The notes beneath the pieces are model-generated. The model was not told where the DNA came from and made no database searches. It saw nothing but the letters and a program-made list of their open reading frames with translations. A program made the translations under genes and the position numbers. From NCBI RefSeq assembly GCF_000092825.1, contig NC_014168.1, forward strand, positions 673,946 to 737,945: a DNA stretch of 64,000 nucleotides. Reading direction: 5' to 3'. The number at the start of each line of letters is the position of its first letter. Position 1 is the stretch's first letter. Source of the DNA: Segniliparus rotundus DSM 44985 (GTDB lineage Bacteria; Actinomycetota; Actinomycetes; Mycobacteriales; Mycobacteriaceae). This document shows positions 1 through 11,169 of this stretch, in pieces.

Positions 1-285
1 AACGAGCGGTCGCAGCTGCAGAACAAAGCGAGGGCGATGGTCGTGCTGGCCGCGCGTCTCGAACAGCTCCGGGAAGAGAAGGCCGCCGCGGAAGCCGCGA
101 GCGGCCGCAAAGAGCAGATCCGCACGGTGGACCGCTCCGAGCGGATTCGCACCTACAATTTCCCCGAGAACCGCATCACGGACCACCGGATCGGCTACAA
201 GGCGAACAACTTGGACATGGTGCTTGAGGGAGATCTCGAAGCCATGCTCTCCGAGCTGCGCCTGAAGCTGAAAGCGGACGAGTAG
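1..285 (+). CDS. prfA: Peptide chain release factor 1, C-terminal part
   Basis: The window opens inside this gene; 94 codons remain before the stop. Release factor 1 reads UAA and UAG stop codons and triggers peptide release on the ribosome. The visible part is the end of the conserved C-terminal domain, with the family motifs [18 protein letters not shown] and a final LKADE. The GGQ-bearing region lies outside the window. The next gene, prmC, begins 15 bases downstream and methylates the GGQ glutamine of release factors, so the pair is functionally as well as positionally coupled. The same order is found in Mycobacterium. The identity is very secure; only the N-terminus is missing because of the window edge. 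Confidence 0.95.
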   Translation, partial: NERSQLQNKARAMVVLAARLEQLREEKAAAEAASGRKEQIRTVDRSERIRTYNFPENRITDHRIGYKANNLDMVLEGDLEAMLSELRLKLKADE

Positions 286-299
286 GTACACTGCCGTCT

Positions 300-1160
300 G
301 TGTCGAATCCTCTGCGCAACCAACTCAGGGAGGCAGAGCAAGCCCTCCGCCTCGCTGGCGTGCCGAGCCCCGAGCATGACGCGCGGGTTTTGGCCGCGCA
401 TGTCCTGGGCGTGAAACCTGGGTTCGTGTGGCAAGTCGCCTCGTTGTCCGAGGAGCAGCAGGAGCGTTTCGGCTGGTTGGTGCGGGAGCGTTCCCGCCGT
501 GTGCCGTTGCAGCATTTGCTCGGCAAAGTTTTCTTCGCCTCTGTCGAAGTTTTCGTGGGGCCGGGCGTGTTCATCCCGAGGCCGGAGACCGAACAATTGC
601 ACGTCTGGGCGCTCGCCATGCTGCGCGCCCGGCTGTGGGAGATTCCCGAGCCAGTGGTCTTGGACCTGTGCTCCGGCTCCGGCTCGCTGGGCCTTTCCAT
701 CGCCCGCAGCGTCCCCGAGGCGAAGGTGGCGCTTGTGGAGAACGACCCCGAGGCGCTTGTGTGGACCCGCAGGAACGCGAACACGCCCGACGCGGACGTC
801 GACGTTGTCGGGGGGGACGTGACCGACGTCGCGCTCCTCGCCGAGCGCAACGGCGCCGTGGACGTCATTGTCGCGAACCCGCCGTACGTCCCCGCGGGCA
901 CCCCCACCCCGCCAGAGGTCGCTGATTTCGACCCGCCGCAGGCCGTCTTCGCCGGCCCGGACGGGCTCGACGTCATCACCGGCCTCGTCGGCAACGTCGC
1001 CAGATGGCTCAAACCCGGCGGGGCGTTCGGGGTCGAACACGACGAGGGGCACGCGGACCAGGTCCGCGGCCTCTTCGCTCATGACGAGCGGTTCTGTGAA
1101 GTCAAAACCATGAACGACCTGTCCGGTCGTCCACGATTCGTGACGGGGAGGCGCGCATGA
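300..1160 (+). CDS. prmC: Release factor glutamine methyltransferase
   Basis: A SAM-dependent N5-glutamine methyltransferase that modifies the GGQ motif of peptide release factors. The 286-residue product is the usual length. It shows an N-terminal helical domain, RPETE at 94-98, the SAM-binding loop DLCSGSG at 122-128 and the catalytic NPPY at 193-196, which holds the target glutamine amide. The start is a GTG 15 bases after the prfA stop; no better ATG exists nearby. The last four bases overlap the next gene in an ATGA arrangement, so translation is probably coupled. Nothing is unusual in the active site. Confidence 0.95.
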   Translation: MSNPLRNQLREAEQALRLAGVPSPEHDARVLAAHVLGVKPGFVWQVASLSEEQQERFGWLVRERSRRVPLQHLLGKVFFASVEVFVGPGVFIPRPETEQLHVWALAMLRARLWEIPEPVVLDLCSGSGSLGLSIARSVPEAKVALVENDPEALVWTRRNANTPDADVDVVGGDVTDVALLAERNGAVDVIVANPPYVPAGTPTPPEVADFDPPQAVFAGPDGLDVITGLVGNVARWLKPGGAFGVEHDEGHADQVRGLFAHDERFCEVKTMNDLSGRPRFVTGRRA

Positions 1161-1801
1161 GCGTCCTGTATGACTGTTCAGCCGACCATGGCCGGGAAAC
1201 CGGGGTCGGCGCGGCGACCGCCGCCGCGCAGGGCGGGCATCTCGTGGTGATGCCGACCGACACGGTCTACGGGCTGGGCTGCGACGCCTTCGACCAGGGC
1301 GCGGTCGCCGCGTTGTTGTCGGCGAAGGGCCGGGGCAGAGATATGCCGACCCCGGTGCTCATTGGCTCCTGGGCCACGGTCGAGGGGCTCGCCGCCACGG
1401 TCAGCGACCAAGCATGGCAGCTCATCCACGCGTTTTGGCCGGGGCCGCTTTCGTTGGTGCTGCCGGTCGCCCCGTCGCTCGCGTGGGACCTCGGGGAGAC
1501 TCGGGGCACCGTCATGGTCCGGATGCCGCTGCACCCGGTGGCCCTGCAGGTCTTGGCCAAAGTCGGGCCGATGGCGGTGTCCAGCGCGAACCGTTCCGGG
1601 CAGCCTCCTGCGCGCACGGCGGCCGAGGCCAGGGAGCAGCTCGGCGACTCGGTGTCCGTGTATCTGGAATCCGGCCCGGCTCCGCTCGGCGAGCCATCGA
1701 CGATCCTTGATCTGTCCTCTGGGGGGGAGCCGACGGTGCTGCGCCAGGGCGCGTTGTCGGTGCGGCAGATCACCGAGACGACGGGCGTCCCGGTGCATTG
1801 A
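1157..1801 (+). CDS. L-threonylcarbamoyladenylate synthase (Sua5/YwlC/TsaC family)
   Basis: Makes threonylcarbamoyl-AMP from threonine, bicarbonate and ATP, the first step of the t6A modification at position 37 of ANN-decoding tRNAs. The 214-residue protein consists only of the YrdC-like domain. It shows the MPTDTVYGLGC entry, the SAKGRGRDMP nucleotide-binding loop and SSANRSGQPP near residues 140-150. The separate C-terminal Sua5 domain of longer homologues is absent, as in M. tuberculosis Rv1301. It overlaps prmC by four bases. Position between prmC and wecA matches mycobacteria. Confidence 0.92.
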   Translation: MSVLYDCSADHGRETGVGAATAAAQGGHLVVMPTDTVYGLGCDAFDQGAVAALLSAKGRGRDMPTPVLIGSWATVEGLAATVSDQAWQLIHAFWPGPLSLVLPVAPSLAWDLGETRGTVMVRMPLHPVALQVLAKVGPMAVSSANRSGQPPARTAAEAREQLGDSVSVYLESGPAPLGEPSTILDLSSGGEPTVLRQGALSVRQITETTGVPVH

Positions 1802-1890
1802 GCCCCGTTTCGGGGCGAGGTTTCGCCTGGCGGGCCGAGCGTGGCGCATGGCGTGGCCGAAGTCGCAACCGCCGCCCGCGCCGACCGTGA

Positions 1891-1930
1891 TTGCGCGGGG
1901 CGCAGGCCCGGACCGATAAAGTGCATAGCC
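1891..1930 (+). promoter_or_regulatory. Putative leaderless promoter of wecA
   Basis: TTGCGC at 1891-1896 and TAAAGT at 1917-1922 (20-bp spacing, long) are followed by eight bases and then the ATG at 1931. No Shine-Dalgarno is visible. The -10 to start-codon distance suits a leaderless mRNA and supports 1931 over an upstream GTG at 1841. Confidence 0.4.
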
Positions 1931-3064
1931 ATGTATCTCCTTGGCGTGCCGTATCGCGAGCTCGCCCTGGTCCTCCTCACGGCTGCCGTCGTCACGTATT
2001 TCTTGACTGGCGCTGTCGGCGCGGCCGCGGTCAGGGCTGGCGCGGTGCATGTGCCCAGGGAACGGGACATGCACCACGTCCCGACACCCCGGATGGGCGG
2101 GGTCGCGATGTACACGGCGATGGTTGCCGCGTTGCTGCTCGCCTCCCAGCTGCCCGCGCTCAAGCGCGGTTTCGCGTATTCGACCGATATGGCGGCAGTG
2201 ATGGTCGCCGGCGGCGTCATCGTGCTGGTCGGGGCCATAGACGACCAATTCGAGCTGGACTGGGCGACCAAACTGGCCGGACAGCTGACCGCTGCGGCGG
2301 TGCTCGTGCTCCTCGGTTTGTCCTGGGAGTACCTCTACGTGCCGTTCAGCGATGTCGGGGTGGTGGTCCTCGACCGGCTCCAAGGCGGGCTCATCACGGC
2401 GGGCGTCACCGTCCTCGCGATCAACGCGATGAACTTCATCGACGGGCTCGACGGCCTCGCGGCGGGCCTTGGTTTCATTGTCAGCGCGGGCATTTGCCTC
2501 TTTTCCATCGGGCTTCTGCAGAAGCAAGGCGGGGACGTCGGCAGTTACCCGCCCGCGCTCATTTCCGCCGCGCTCGCGGGAACATGTCTCGGATTTCTCC
2601 CGCACAACTTCCATCCGGCGAAAATCTTCATGGGGGACTCGGGGGCGATGCTCATCGGCCTCATGTTGGCCGCGGGCGCGACCTCGGCCTCTGGCCGCAT
2701 CACCCAAGCCGCGTTCGGCGCGACGGACGGCTATGTCCTTCTCGCGCCGCTCCTTTTGGTGGTGGCCACCTTGTTCGTGCCTTTCCTCGATGTCCTTTTG
2801 GCGGTGATCCGGCGGGTGCGGGCGGGTCAGAGCCCGTTCGGCACCACGGACAAACTGCACTTGCACCACCGGATGATCGCGCTCGGCCATAGTCATCCGC
2901 GCGCGGTGCTGGTCTTCTACCTGTGGGTTTGGGTGCTCACGTTTGGTGTGGTCGCGAGCACGCGTTTCCCGAGGCTCGCGGTCCTCGCGCTGACCTTGGC
3001 GGGTCTGTTGACCGCCGCGTTGGTCACGGGATGGCCCAAGCTCAAACGCCTGTCGGGGCGATGA
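1931..3064 (+). CDS. wecA: Polyprenyl-phosphate N-acetylglucosamine-1-phosphate transferase (WecA/Rfe, Rv1302-like)
   Basis: A polytopic membrane enzyme that transfers GlcNAc-1-phosphate from UDP-GlcNAc to decaprenyl phosphate. In mycobacteria this begins the linker joining arabinogalactan to peptidoglycan. The 377-residue sequence has about ten or eleven hydrophobic segments. Family motifs are all present: PRERDMHHVPTPRMGG near the N-terminus, the Mg-binding IDDQ, NAMNFIDGLDGLAAG, NFHPAKIFMGDSG and the HLHHR loop. The start at 1931 aligns with the VPLRELALV region of the M. tuberculosis protein. A GTG at 1841 would add 30 residues of poor quality and is disfavoured. It precedes the ATP synthase genes as in Mycobacterium. 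Confidence 0.93.
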   Translation: MYLLGVPYRELALVLLTAAVVTYFLTGAVGAAAVRAGAVHVPRERDMHHVPTPRMGGVAMYTAMVAALLLASQLPALKRGFAYSTDMAAVMVAGGVIVLVGAIDDQFELDWATKLAGQLTAAAVLVLLGLSWEYLYVPFSDVGVVVLDRLQGGLITAGVTVLAINAMNFIDGLDGLAAGLGFIVSAGICLFSIGLLQKQGGDVGSYPPALISAALAGTCLGFLPHNFHPAKIFMGDSGAMLIGLMLAAGATSASGRITQAAFGATDGYVLLAPLLLVVATLFVPFLDVLLAVIRRVRAGQSPFGTTDKLHLHHRMIALGHSHPRAVLVFYLWVWVLTFGVVASTRFPRLAVLALTLAGLLTAALVTGWPKLKRLSGR

Positions 3065-3086
3065 ACGAAACTACTACCATCCGTAG

Positions 3087-3117
3087 TTGGACAGTGGGTT
3101 TTCTGCTGTGGTAGGCT
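3087..3117 (+). promoter_or_regulatory. Candidate promoter of the ATP synthase operon
   Basis: TTGGAC at 3087-3092 and TAGGCT at 3112-3117 lie in the 183-bp gap between wecA and the first atp gene, 130 bp before the first start codon. Spacing is 19 bp, a little long. No other strong promoter-like pair is seen in the gap. Confidence 0.4.
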
Positions 3118-3247
3118 GCAGCGCGGCGAAGTTATAGCAGTTCAGCCGGTGTCGATCGACCCGGTTGGAGATGCGGAGGGGGCTTTGTCGCGCTCAAGCG
3201 GTCGCCCTGCCGCAGACTGTCGGACCGAAAGGAGCTGAAGCACAGAG

Positions 3248-3535
3248 ATGGCCGCTTCAGCCCCGAGTTCGCGGGAATTGATCGGTCTTGGCGCTTCAGT
3301 CGCCGGATCGGTCATCCTGGGTTTGGCCGCCGGGTTTTTCTCCGACAAGGCGCTCGGCACGTCTCCGGCCCTTCTGTTCGTCGGCCTCCTCCTCGGCGTC
3401 CTCGGCGCGACGGCGGTGATCGCCCTGCGGGTCCGCCGGTTCGCCACAGCCGATGTGACGGCGGAGGAGCAGTCCGTCTCCGCTGCCCCCACAGGCTCTC
3501 AGGACGCCGAAAGCTCGCAGGAGGCGCTGAGTTGA
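3248..3535 (+). CDS. AtpZ/AtpI-like small membrane protein at head of atp operon
   Basis: A 95-residue protein with two transmembrane segments (about residues 13-32 and 40-60) joined by a short loop [13 protein letters not shown]. This glycine-rich hairpin with an aspartate in the loop fits the AtpZ (ATPase gene 1) family, proposed to help assemble the c-ring or handle Mg2+. The C-terminal 30 residues are polar and low-complexity. It is the first gene of the atp operon and overlaps the next gene by four bases (TTGA). The family match is good, but the exact function of AtpZ proteins is not settled. Confidence 0.7.
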   Translation: MAASAPSSRELIGLGASVAGSVILGLAAGFFSDKALGTSPALLFVGLLLGVLGATAVIALRVRRFATADVTAEEQSVSAAPTGSQDAESSQEALS

Positions 3536-3978
3536 GCGAACAGGCTTCGGCTCAGCAGAGCCCGCCCGAGGACGGGCAGGGGGACGACGGCTACCGGTTG
3601 CCCGAGATGTCGCTGAGCCTGCAATGGCCGATCATCATGTCGGTCGTTCTCGGCATGATCGCCATCGCCGCTGCCAAGGCAATAGGGCATCCGTTCGTCG
3701 GCCTCTACGCGTGCTTCGGCCTTTTCCTGGGGCTGGTCAACCTTTGGCTGGTCCAGCGCTCGGTGGCCAAGGTGACGGCCGAGGCCAATCCGAGCAAGCA
3801 GCTCATGGCCCTTTCTTCCTTCAAACGACTCGGCATCATTTCGCTTTTCGCGCTTGTGGTAGGGTTCCTCGACCGGCCGGACGGACTGGGAGTCTTCCTT
3901 GGCCTGGCGGTCTTCCAAGTCGTGTTCCTGCTCAACGCCATCGTGCCCGTTCTGAAAGGACTTCGCCAGCACTCATGA
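3532..3978 (+). CDS. atpI: ATP synthase protein I (AtpI, Rv1303-like)
   Basis: A 148-residue membrane protein with four hydrophobic segments, in the position of Rv1303 directly before atpB. AtpI-type proteins are thought to assist assembly of the c-subunit ring; they are not part of the final enzyme. The N-terminal 30 residues are acidic and cytoplasmic-looking. The start is a TTG overlapping the stop of the previous gene, with an AGGAGG-like Shine-Dalgarno about seven bases upstream. The gene overlaps atpB by four bases (ATGA), so the first three genes are translationally coupled. Confidence 0.8.
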   Translation: MSEQASAQQSPPEDGQGDDGYRLPEMSLSLQWPIIMSVVLGMIAIAAAKAIGHPFVGLYACFGLFLGLVNLWLVQRSVAKVTAEANPSKQLMALSSFKRLGIISLFALVVGFLDRPDGLGVFLGLAVFQVVFLLNAIVPVLKGLRQHS

Positions 3979-4736
3979 CTGAACAGGTTCCTTTGGCCCA
4001 ACACCATGTTCTTGCCGAGTCCTCCATCAAGGTCGGCGAGCACTGGAAGGCCGATCTCTTCGGCGTCTCTTTGAACCTCGACACGATTATCGCCACGGCC
4101 ATCGCCGCTGTCATCGTGCTCGCCCTCGCTTTCTACCTGCGCGCCAAGGTGACCTCCGGCGTGCCGGGCGGCGTGCAGCTTTTCTTCGAGGCGATCACGG
4201 TCCAGATGCGCGGGCAGATCGAAAGCGCGATCGGCTTGAAAGTCGCCCCCTTCGTGCTGCCCCTGGCGGTCACGATCTTCGTCTTCATCCTCATTTCCAA
4301 CTGGCTGTCCGTGCTGCCGGTGCAGGTCGGCGACGAGGAGCTGCTCAAGCCGCCCGCCTCCGACATCAATTACACGCTGGCCTTGGCGCTGTTCGTGTTC
4401 GTCTTCTACCATGTCGCCGGCGTGCGCCGCCGCGGCGGGCTCGGCCAGCACCTCAAGCAGGTTGTGAAAGGCCATTCGCCCATCCTCTTCCTCATCAACA
4501 TCATCGAAGAGCTCGCCAAGCCGGTCTCCCTCTCGTTGCGTCTTTTCGGCAACATGTTCGCGGGCGGGATCATGGTGGCCCTGATCGCGATGTTCCCCTG
4601 GTACATCCAATGGGCTCCGAACGCGGTCTGGAAGCTTTTCGACTTGTTCGTCGGCCTGATCCAGGCATTCATCTTCGCCTTGCTCACAGTCTTGTACTTC
4701 AGCCAATCGATGGAGCTGGAGGACGAGCACCACTGA
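3975..4736 (+). CDS. atpB: ATP synthase F0 subunit a
   Basis: Subunit a provides the two proton half-channels next to the c-ring. The 253-residue protein is very similar to the mycobacterial one: [17 protein letters not shown], a long [19 protein letters not shown] helix, and the essential arginine in [14 protein letters not shown]. It ends in ELEDEHH. The ATG at 3975 is chosen over an upstream in-frame extension because it makes the ATGA overlap with atpI and matches the mycobacterial N-terminus. A 106-base hairpin-rich gap separates it from atpE. Confidence 0.96.
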   Translation: MTEQVPLAQHHVLAESSIKVGEHWKADLFGVSLNLDTIIATAIAAVIVLALAFYLRAKVTSGVPGGVQLFFEAITVQMRGQIESAIGLKVAPFVLPLAVTIFVFILISNWLSVLPVQVGDEELLKPPASDINYTLALALFVFVFYHVAGVRRRGGLGQHLKQVVKGHSPILFLINIIEELAKPVSLSLRLFGNMFAGGIMVALIAMFPWYIQWAPNAVWKLFDLFVGLIQAFIFALLTVLYFSQSMELEDEHH

Positions 4737-4842
4737 CCACCCGGCGGCGAGGCGCCTCCTCGTCCCGAGGCGGTTTCGCTCACAAATGAAAGAAAAACCT
4801 ACCGCGCAGCTCGCGCGGGGAATATGAGGAAAAGGAACACTC
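4737..4842 (+). promoter_or_regulatory. Hairpin-rich atpB-atpE intercistronic region
   Basis: The region holds an inverted repeat CGCCTC/GAGGCG and a second CCGCGC/GCGCGG with a five-base loop, followed by an A-rich stretch and a GAAAAGGA Shine-Dalgarno six bases before the atpE ATG. In other bacteria such a structured leader sets high translation of the c subunit, which is needed in excess. That role here is inferred. Confidence 0.45.
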
Positions 4843-5118
4843 ATGGCTGATGTGAATAGCGCGAACGCGACGATCACTGCTGGTGCTTTGATCGGCGGCG
4901 GCCTCATGCTCGGCGGCGGCGCGATGGGCGCTGCTATCGGCGACGGTCTGGCCGGTGGCCAGTTGATCGCCGGCGTCGCTCGGCAGCCGGAGGCGCAGGG
5001 AAGGCTCTTCACCCCGTTCTTCATCACGGTGGGTCTTTGCGAGGCGATGTACTTCATCAACCTCGCGTTCATGGCGTTCTTCGCCTTCGCCACCCCGGGC
5101 CTGATCCAGGCCAACTAA
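4843..5118 (+). CDS. atpE: ATP synthase F0 subunit c
   Basis: The 91-residue proteolipid forms the rotating proton-carrying ring. Two helices flank the polar loop [13 protein letters not shown]. Glu67 in the second helix is the proton carrier (Glu61 in M. tuberculosis), and Asp34 matches Asp28. The N-terminus is six residues longer than in M. tuberculosis. The residue equivalent to Ala63 is Met69, the exchange reported in M. xenopi as the basis of natural resistance to the diarylquinoline bedaquiline. The rest of the helix ([16 protein letters not shown]) is nearly identical to mycobacteria. Confidence 0.97.
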   Translation: MADVNSANATITAGALIGGGLMLGGGAMGAAIGDGLAGGQLIAGVARQPEAQGRLFTPFFITVGLCEAMYFINLAFMAFFAFATPGLIQAN

Positions 5119-5140
5119 GCGAAATAGGACGCTGCGACCC

Positions 5141-5662
5141 ATGATTCTGACGACTGCCTCTGTGCTCGCCGAAGGGGAGAAGAAGGATAACTTCCTCATC
5201 CCCAACGGAACCTTCCTTGTGGAGCTCGTCATCTTCATCCTCGTCCTCGCGGTCATCTGGAAATTCGTTGTGCCGCCGATTCAGACGGTGCTCCAGGACC
5301 GCGAGGCGCAGGCCGCGAAGACGAACGAGGACAACCACAAGGCCGCGCAGGCCCTGCAGGACGCGAAGCGGAAATACTCCGACGAGCTGGCCGGGGCGCG
5401 CGGCGAGGCGACCGCGATCAGGGACCAGGCGCGGGCCGAGGGGCAGAAAGTGCTCGCCGAGGCCCGAGCTGCGGCGCAGGCCGAAGCCGACCAGGCGCAA
5501 GCCCAGGCTGACAGCGAGCTGCGGGCTCAGGCCGATCGGGCGAGCGCCGAACTGAAGAGTTCGGTGAGGCCGTTGTCCGAGGAACTCGCGGACAAGGTGT
5601 TGGCTGACCGTGCCGCCGCGCAGCGGGCTGTCGCCGACCACGACTTCGCCGGGCGGAGCTGA
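5141..5662 (+). CDS. atpF: ATP synthase F0 subunit b
   Basis: Forms part of the peripheral stalk that holds the F1 head against rotation. The 173-residue protein has a short N-terminus, one transmembrane helix near residues 26-48 ([20 protein letters not shown]) and a long charged alanine/glutamine-rich coiled coil. Length matches the 171-residue mycobacterial AtpF. The next gene encodes a second b-type subunit only two bases downstream, so the stalk is probably a b/b' heterodimer as in mycobacteria. Confidence 0.93.
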   Translation: MILTTASVLAEGEKKDNFLIPNGTFLVELVIFILVLAVIWKFVVPPIQTVLQDREAQAAKTNEDNHKAAQALQDAKRKYSDELAGARGEATAIRDQARAEGQKVLAEARAAAQAEADQAQAQADSELRAQADRASAELKSSVRPLSEELADKVLADRAAAQRAVADHDFAGRS

Positions 5663-5664
5663 AT

Positions 5665-6189
5665 ATGGAATTGCATTTCGAACCGGGTGTTTTCATCGGC
5701 CAGCTGATCGGTTTCGCGGTCATCGTTTTTGTGATCGTCAAATACGTTGCCCCGCCGGTCAAGTCCGTCATGGCGAAACAGCAGGACCAAGTGCGCCATC
5801 AAATCGCCGAGAGCGAGAAGGCCGCGGCCTTCCGCCAGCGCGCCGAGAAGGAGTACGCCGACGCGGTCTCGAAGGCGCGAGCCGAGGGCGAGCAGATGCG
5901 CGCGGAGGCGAAACAGGACACGGTGAAAATCCTCGCCGCGCTGCGCGAGCAGGCCGACTCCGAGGTCGCCCGGATCAAGCAGCACGGCCAGGAGCAGGTT
6001 GTCTTGCACCGGCAGTTATTGGTCCGCGAGCTTCGCGCGGAACTCGGAACCGCTGTGCATAGCGGGGCCGCTTCGCTCGTGCAGCAGCGTCTTTCGACGG
6101 ACGAGGCCCGTTCCGCCAGCATTGACGCCTTCATCGTCGAGCTTGAGGCGTTTGCGGAAGGCGCGGCCGCTTCTGGAGGTGCCGCATGA
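5665..6189 (+). CDS. ATP synthase F0 subunit b' (second b-type stalk subunit, unfused)
   Basis: A 174-residue protein with one N-terminal membrane helix ([20 protein letters not shown]) and a long coiled coil ending in a small Ala/Gly tail. It aligns with the first part of mycobacterial AtpH (Rv1307), a b'-delta fusion of about 446 residues. Here the reading frame stops and delta starts as a separate gene with a four-base ATGA overlap. The clean overlap and normal tail argue for two true genes rather than a frameshift. A single fusion event at this junction would give the mycobacterial arrangement. Confidence 0.85.
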   Translation: MELHFEPGVFIGQLIGFAVIVFVIVKYVAPPVKSVMAKQQDQVRHQIAESEKAAAFRQRAEKEYADAVSKARAEGEQMRAEAKQDTVKILAALREQADSEVARIKQHGQEQVVLHRQLLVRELRAELGTAVHSGAASLVQQRLSTDEARSASIDAFIVELEAFAEGAAASGGAA

Positions 6190-7034
6190 TCCACACGACC
6201 AGCGCTGTCCGTGCGACCAGCAGAAGCGCGTTTCAGTCGGTGAAACAGCAGTTCGACGCCCGTGCGGCGGGGTTGAGCTCGGACGAGCTGGGCGCCCTCT
6301 TCGAGGATCTTTCCCAGACGGCCATTCTGTTCTGGCAGAACCACGTTCTCCGGCATGCCGCCGCCGATCCCGGCCAAGGCGCCGAGGCCAAAACGGGACT
6401 GGTCGATTCCTTGCTCTCCGGCAAGGTCGGCGCCGCCGCCCTGGACGTGGTCCGTGCCGCAGTGCGCGAGGAATGGTCGAACGGTCGGGATCTCACGCTC
6501 GCTCTTCTGCAGCTGAGCAACCTGAGCTTGCTCATCGACGCCGAACGCGCAGGGCAGCTGGAGGAGGTCGAGGACGAACTGTTCCGTTTCGGGCGCCTGC
6601 TGGAGGCCAACGCAGAGCTGAACGGACATCTGAGCGACCGAGTGACTCCCGTGGACGCGCGCACTGGGCTCTTGGAACGGGTCATTTCCGGCAAGACCAC
6701 CGCTGTCACCGCCAAATTACTGCGCCGCGCGGTGGTCTTCCACACTTTCGACCAAGACCACAGCCTGGACCGCACGGTCACCTTGCTCGCCGAGCTCGCG
6801 GCGAGCCGCAGAGGCGAGTCCGTCGCCCGTGTGGTGGCCGCGGTCGCGCCCACCGACGCGCAGATCTCCCGCCTGCAGGCAGTGCTCGGCAAGATCTACG
6901 GCCGGCCCATCTCCGTGCAGATCGACGTGGACCCCGACGTGCTCGGCGGCCTGCGGGTCGCCGTGGGCGACGAGGTGATCGACGGGACGATCGCCGCGAA
7001 GCTCGCCGCAGCGGCCAACGAGCTGCCGAACTAG
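6186..7034 (+). CDS. atpH: ATP synthase F1 subunit delta
   Basis: Delta caps the F1 head and binds the peripheral stalk. The 282-residue protein is the long actinobacterial type (about 270 residues in Corynebacterium). It contains [35 protein letters not shown] and the C-terminal [25 protein letters not shown] typical of OSCP/delta. In Mycobacterium the same sequence is the second half of a fusion with b'. The start at 6186 overlaps the b' stop codon, so ribosomes can pass directly from one to the other and make equal amounts. Confidence 0.92.
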   Translation: MIHTTSAVRATSRSAFQSVKQQFDARAAGLSSDELGALFEDLSQTAILFWQNHVLRHAAADPGQGAEAKTGLVDSLLSGKVGAAALDVVRAAVREEWSNGRDLTLALLQLSNLSLLIDAERAGQLEEVEDELFRFGRLLEANAELNGHLSDRVTPVDARTGLLERVISGKTTAVTAKLLRRAVVFHTFDQDHSLDRTVTLLAELAASRRGESVARVVAAVAPTDAQISRLQAVLGKIYGRPISVQIDVDPDVLGGLRVAVGDEVIDGTIAAKLAAAANELPN

Positions 7035-7083
7035 TCCACCCGAACATCACGAACGCACAACAGGAAGTAAGGAACGCGAAGAC

Positions 7084-8715
7084 ATGGCAGAACTGACGAT
7101 CTCCCCCGCAGAGATCCAGAGCGCGATCGAACAGTACGTCGCCTCTTTCACCCCCGAGTCGGCTCGTGAGGAGATCGGCGAGGTCATCGACACGAGCGAC
7201 GGCATCGCGCACGTCAGCGGGCTTCCCTCGGTCATGACCAACGAGTTGTTGGAATTCCCCGGCGGTGTCCTCGGCGTCGCCTTGAACCTCGAAGAGGACG
7301 CGGTCGGCGTCGTCATCCTCGGCGACTTCGAAGGCATCGAGGCCGGCCAGCAGGTCAAGCGCACTGGCGACGTGCTCTCGGTCCCGGTCGGCGACGCGTT
7401 CCTCGGCAGGGTCGTGAACCCGCTCGGACAGCCCATCGACGGGCTCGGCGACATCGCCTCCGAGCAGAACCGCGTGCTTGAGCTCCAGGCAGCCTCAGTG
7501 CTCCAGCGCCAGCCGGTGGAGGAGTCTCTGGCGACCGGCATCACCGCCATTGACGCGATGACCGCGATCGGGCGGGGGCAGCGTCAGCTCATCATCGGCG
7601 ACCGCAAGACCGGCAAGACCGCCGTCTGCATCGACGCGATCCTGAACCAGAAATCGAATTGGGAGAGCGGCGACCCGAGCAAGCAGGTGCGCTGCATCTA
7701 CGTCGCCATCGGCCAGAAAGGCTCCACCATCGCAGGTGTGAAGACCGCTCTGGAAGAGGCTGGCGCGCTGGAGTACACCACCATCGTCGCCGCCCCGGCC
7801 TCGGACTCCGCCGGCTTCAAATGGCTGGCCCCGTACACCGGCTCGGCCATCGGCCAGCACTGGATGTACGCGGGCAAGCATGTGCTCATCGTGTTCGACG
7901 ACCTCACCAAGCAGGCTGAGGCGTACCGCGCCATTTCCCTGCTGCTGCGCCGCCCGCCCGGCCGTGAGGCCTACCCCGGCGACGTCTTCTACTTGCACTC
8001 GCGCCTTTTGGAGCGTTGCGCGAAGCTCTCGGACGAGATGGGCGGCGGTTCGATGACGGGTCTCCCGATCATCGAGACCAAAGCGAACGACGTGTCCGCG
8101 TTCATCCCGACCAACGTCATCTCGATCACCGACGGCCAGGTCTTCCTCGAGTCCGACCTCTTCAACAAGGGCGTGCGCCCGGCGATCAACGTCGGCATCT
8201 CGGTCTCCCGTGTCGGCGGCGCCGCCCAGACGAAGGGCTTGAAGACAGTCTCCGGCTCGCTGCGGCTCGAGCTCGCGCAGTACCGCGAGCTCGAAGCCTT
8301 CGCCGCCTTCGCCTCGGATCTCGACGCCGCGTCCAAGGCGCAGCTCGAGCGCGGCGCCCGCTGGGTGGAGCTCCTCAAGCAGGACCAGTACTCCCCGGTG
8401 CCCGTGGAGGACCAGATCGTCTCCATCTACCTTGCGGGCGAAGGCCACTACGACTCGGTGCCTGTCGGCGACATCCGTCGCTTCAACGCCGAACTGCTCG
8501 AGTACCTGCACCAGCACGCGCAGGGGGTGTACTCCGCGATCGAGGGCGGCAAAGCCAAGCTCGACGGGGACCACGCCCGCGCGCTCGTCGAGGCGACGGT
8601 CAAGTTCAAACGCGGTTTCGTCGCCTCCGACGGCAGCAGCGTGGTGGACAAGACCGAGGTCGAGGCGCTCGGCCATGAAGACGCCGAGACGGTGACCGTC
8701 AAGAAGAAGGGTTGA
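7084..8715 (+). CDS. atpA: ATP synthase F1 subunit alpha
   Basis: The non-catalytic nucleotide-binding subunit. The 543-residue protein has the Walker A loop GDRKTGKT at about 172-179 and the usual alpha signature [14 protein letters not shown]. After the normal end of the fold there is a charged tail ending in [11 protein letters not shown]-terminal alpha extension of this kind is known in mycobacteria, where it suppresses ATP hydrolysis by the enzyme; the same role is likely here. A GGAAGTAAGGAACG leader precedes the ATG. Confidence 0.97.
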   Translation: MAELTISPAEIQSAIEQYVASFTPESAREEIGEVIDTSDGIAHVSGLPSVMTNELLEFPGGVLGVALNLEEDAVGVVILGDFEGIEAGQQVKRTGDVLSVPVGDAFLGRVVNPLGQPIDGLGDIASEQNRVLELQAASVLQRQPVEESLATGITAIDAMTAIGRGQRQLIIGDRKTGKTAVCIDAILNQKSNWESGDPSKQVRCIYVAIGQKGSTIAGVKTALEEAGALEYTTIVAAPASDSAGFKWLAPYTGSAIGQHWMYAGKHVLIVFDDLTKQAEAYRAISLLLRRPPGREAYPGDVFYLHSRLLERCAKLSDEMGGGSMTGLPIIETKANDVSAFIPTNVISITDGQVFLESDLFNKGVRPAINVGISVSRVGGAAQTKGLKTVSGSLRLELAQYRELEAFAAFASDLDAASKAQLERGARWVELLKQDQYSPVPVEDQIVSIYLAGEGHYDSVPVGDIRRFNAELLEYLHQHAQGVYSAIEGGKAKLDGDHARALVEATVKFKRGFVASDGSSVVDKTEVEALGHEDAETVTVKKKG

Positions 8716-8718
8716 TCC

Positions 8719-9708
8719 ATGCCGAGCATTCGTGAGCTCCGCTCGCGCATCAGGTCGGTCAACTCGACGAAGAAGATCACCAAGGCGCAGGAGCTGATCG
8801 CCACCTCCCGTATCACCAAGGCGCAGGCCCGAGTTGCCGCGTCCCGCCCGTACGCGGAGAAAATCACCGAGGTCCTCACCGCGTTGGCCAATGGTTCGGC
8901 TTCGTTGAGCCATCCGCTGCTGACGGAGCGCCCAGAGCCAAAACGCGCCGGCGTCCTTGTGGTGACCAGCGACCGTGGCATGTGCGGCGGTTACAACTCC
9001 AACGTCTTGAAAGAAGCGGAGGCGTTGTACTCGCTGCTGCGCCAGCAGGGCAAGACCCCCGTGGTCTTCGTGCTCGGCCAGAAGGGCGTCGGTTACTACA
9101 GGTTCCGCCACCGCGAAGTCGCGGGCTCATGGACCGGCTTCTCCCAGCAGCCGGATTACGACGACGCCGCTCGCGCGAGCGAGTACCTCGTGGATTTGTT
9201 CCTCGCTGGCTCGGGCAACGAGGTCTCCTCGCCCGACGGCTCGGCAACCATCGAAGGCGTTGACGAGCTGCACATCGTGTACACCCAGTTCGTCTCGATG
9301 CTCACACAGCGCCCCAAGGCCCGCCGGCTCGCGCCGCTCGAGGTGGAGTACTCGGACGAGGACGAGATCGCCAACTCGCCTTCGGCGAAAGCGGGCGAGG
9401 GCGCCGTGTCTTCTCACATACTGGGCGACACCACCGAGTACGAATTCGAGCCGGAGGCGGACGTGCTGCTGGCCTCCTTGCTGCCGAAGTACTTGAGCTC
9501 TCGCGTGTACGCCGCGTTGCTCGACTCGGCGGCGGCGGAGTCCGCCGCCCGCCGCACCGCGATGAAGGCCGCCACAGACAACGCGAGCGAATTGGCGAAG
9601 ACGTTGACCCGCCAGGCGAACCAGCTCCGCCAGGCACAGATCACCCAAGAAATCAGTGAAATCGTCGGCGGCGCTGGCGCGTTGTCCGCCAGCGCAGGAA
9701 GAGGCTAA
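8719..9708 (+). CDS. atpG: ATP synthase F1 subunit gamma
   Basis: The central rotor shaft. The 329-residue protein has the conserved N-terminal helix ([21 protein letters not shown]) and C-terminal helix ([13 protein letters not shown]). A stretch near residues 163-178 ([16 protein letters not shown]) corresponds to the extra loop that sets mycobacterial gamma apart from other bacteria and is thought to restrict rotation in the hydrolysis direction. It follows atpA by three bases. Confidence 0.96.
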   Translation: MPSIRELRSRIRSVNSTKKITKAQELIATSRITKAQARVAASRPYAEKITEVLTALANGSASLSHPLLTERPEPKRAGVLVVTSDRGMCGGYNSNVLKEAEALYSLLRQQGKTPVVFVLGQKGVGYYRFRHREVAGSWTGFSQQPDYDDAARASEYLVDLFLAGSGNEVSSPDGSATIEGVDELHIVYTQFVSMLTQRPKARRLAPLEVEYSDEDEIANSPSAKAGEGAVSSHILGDTTEYEFEPEADVLLASLLPKYLSSRVYAALLDSAAAESAARRTAMKAATDNASELAKTLTRQANQLRQAQITQEISEIVGGAGALSASAGRG

Positions 9709-11163
<1,455 letters not shown>

Positions 11164-11169
11164 GAGCCG

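Noticed and set aside
3624..3974. Upstream extension of atpB
   Set aside because: Antisense-like composition inside atpI; the ATG at 3975 overlaps the atpI stop and matches mycobacterial AtpB.
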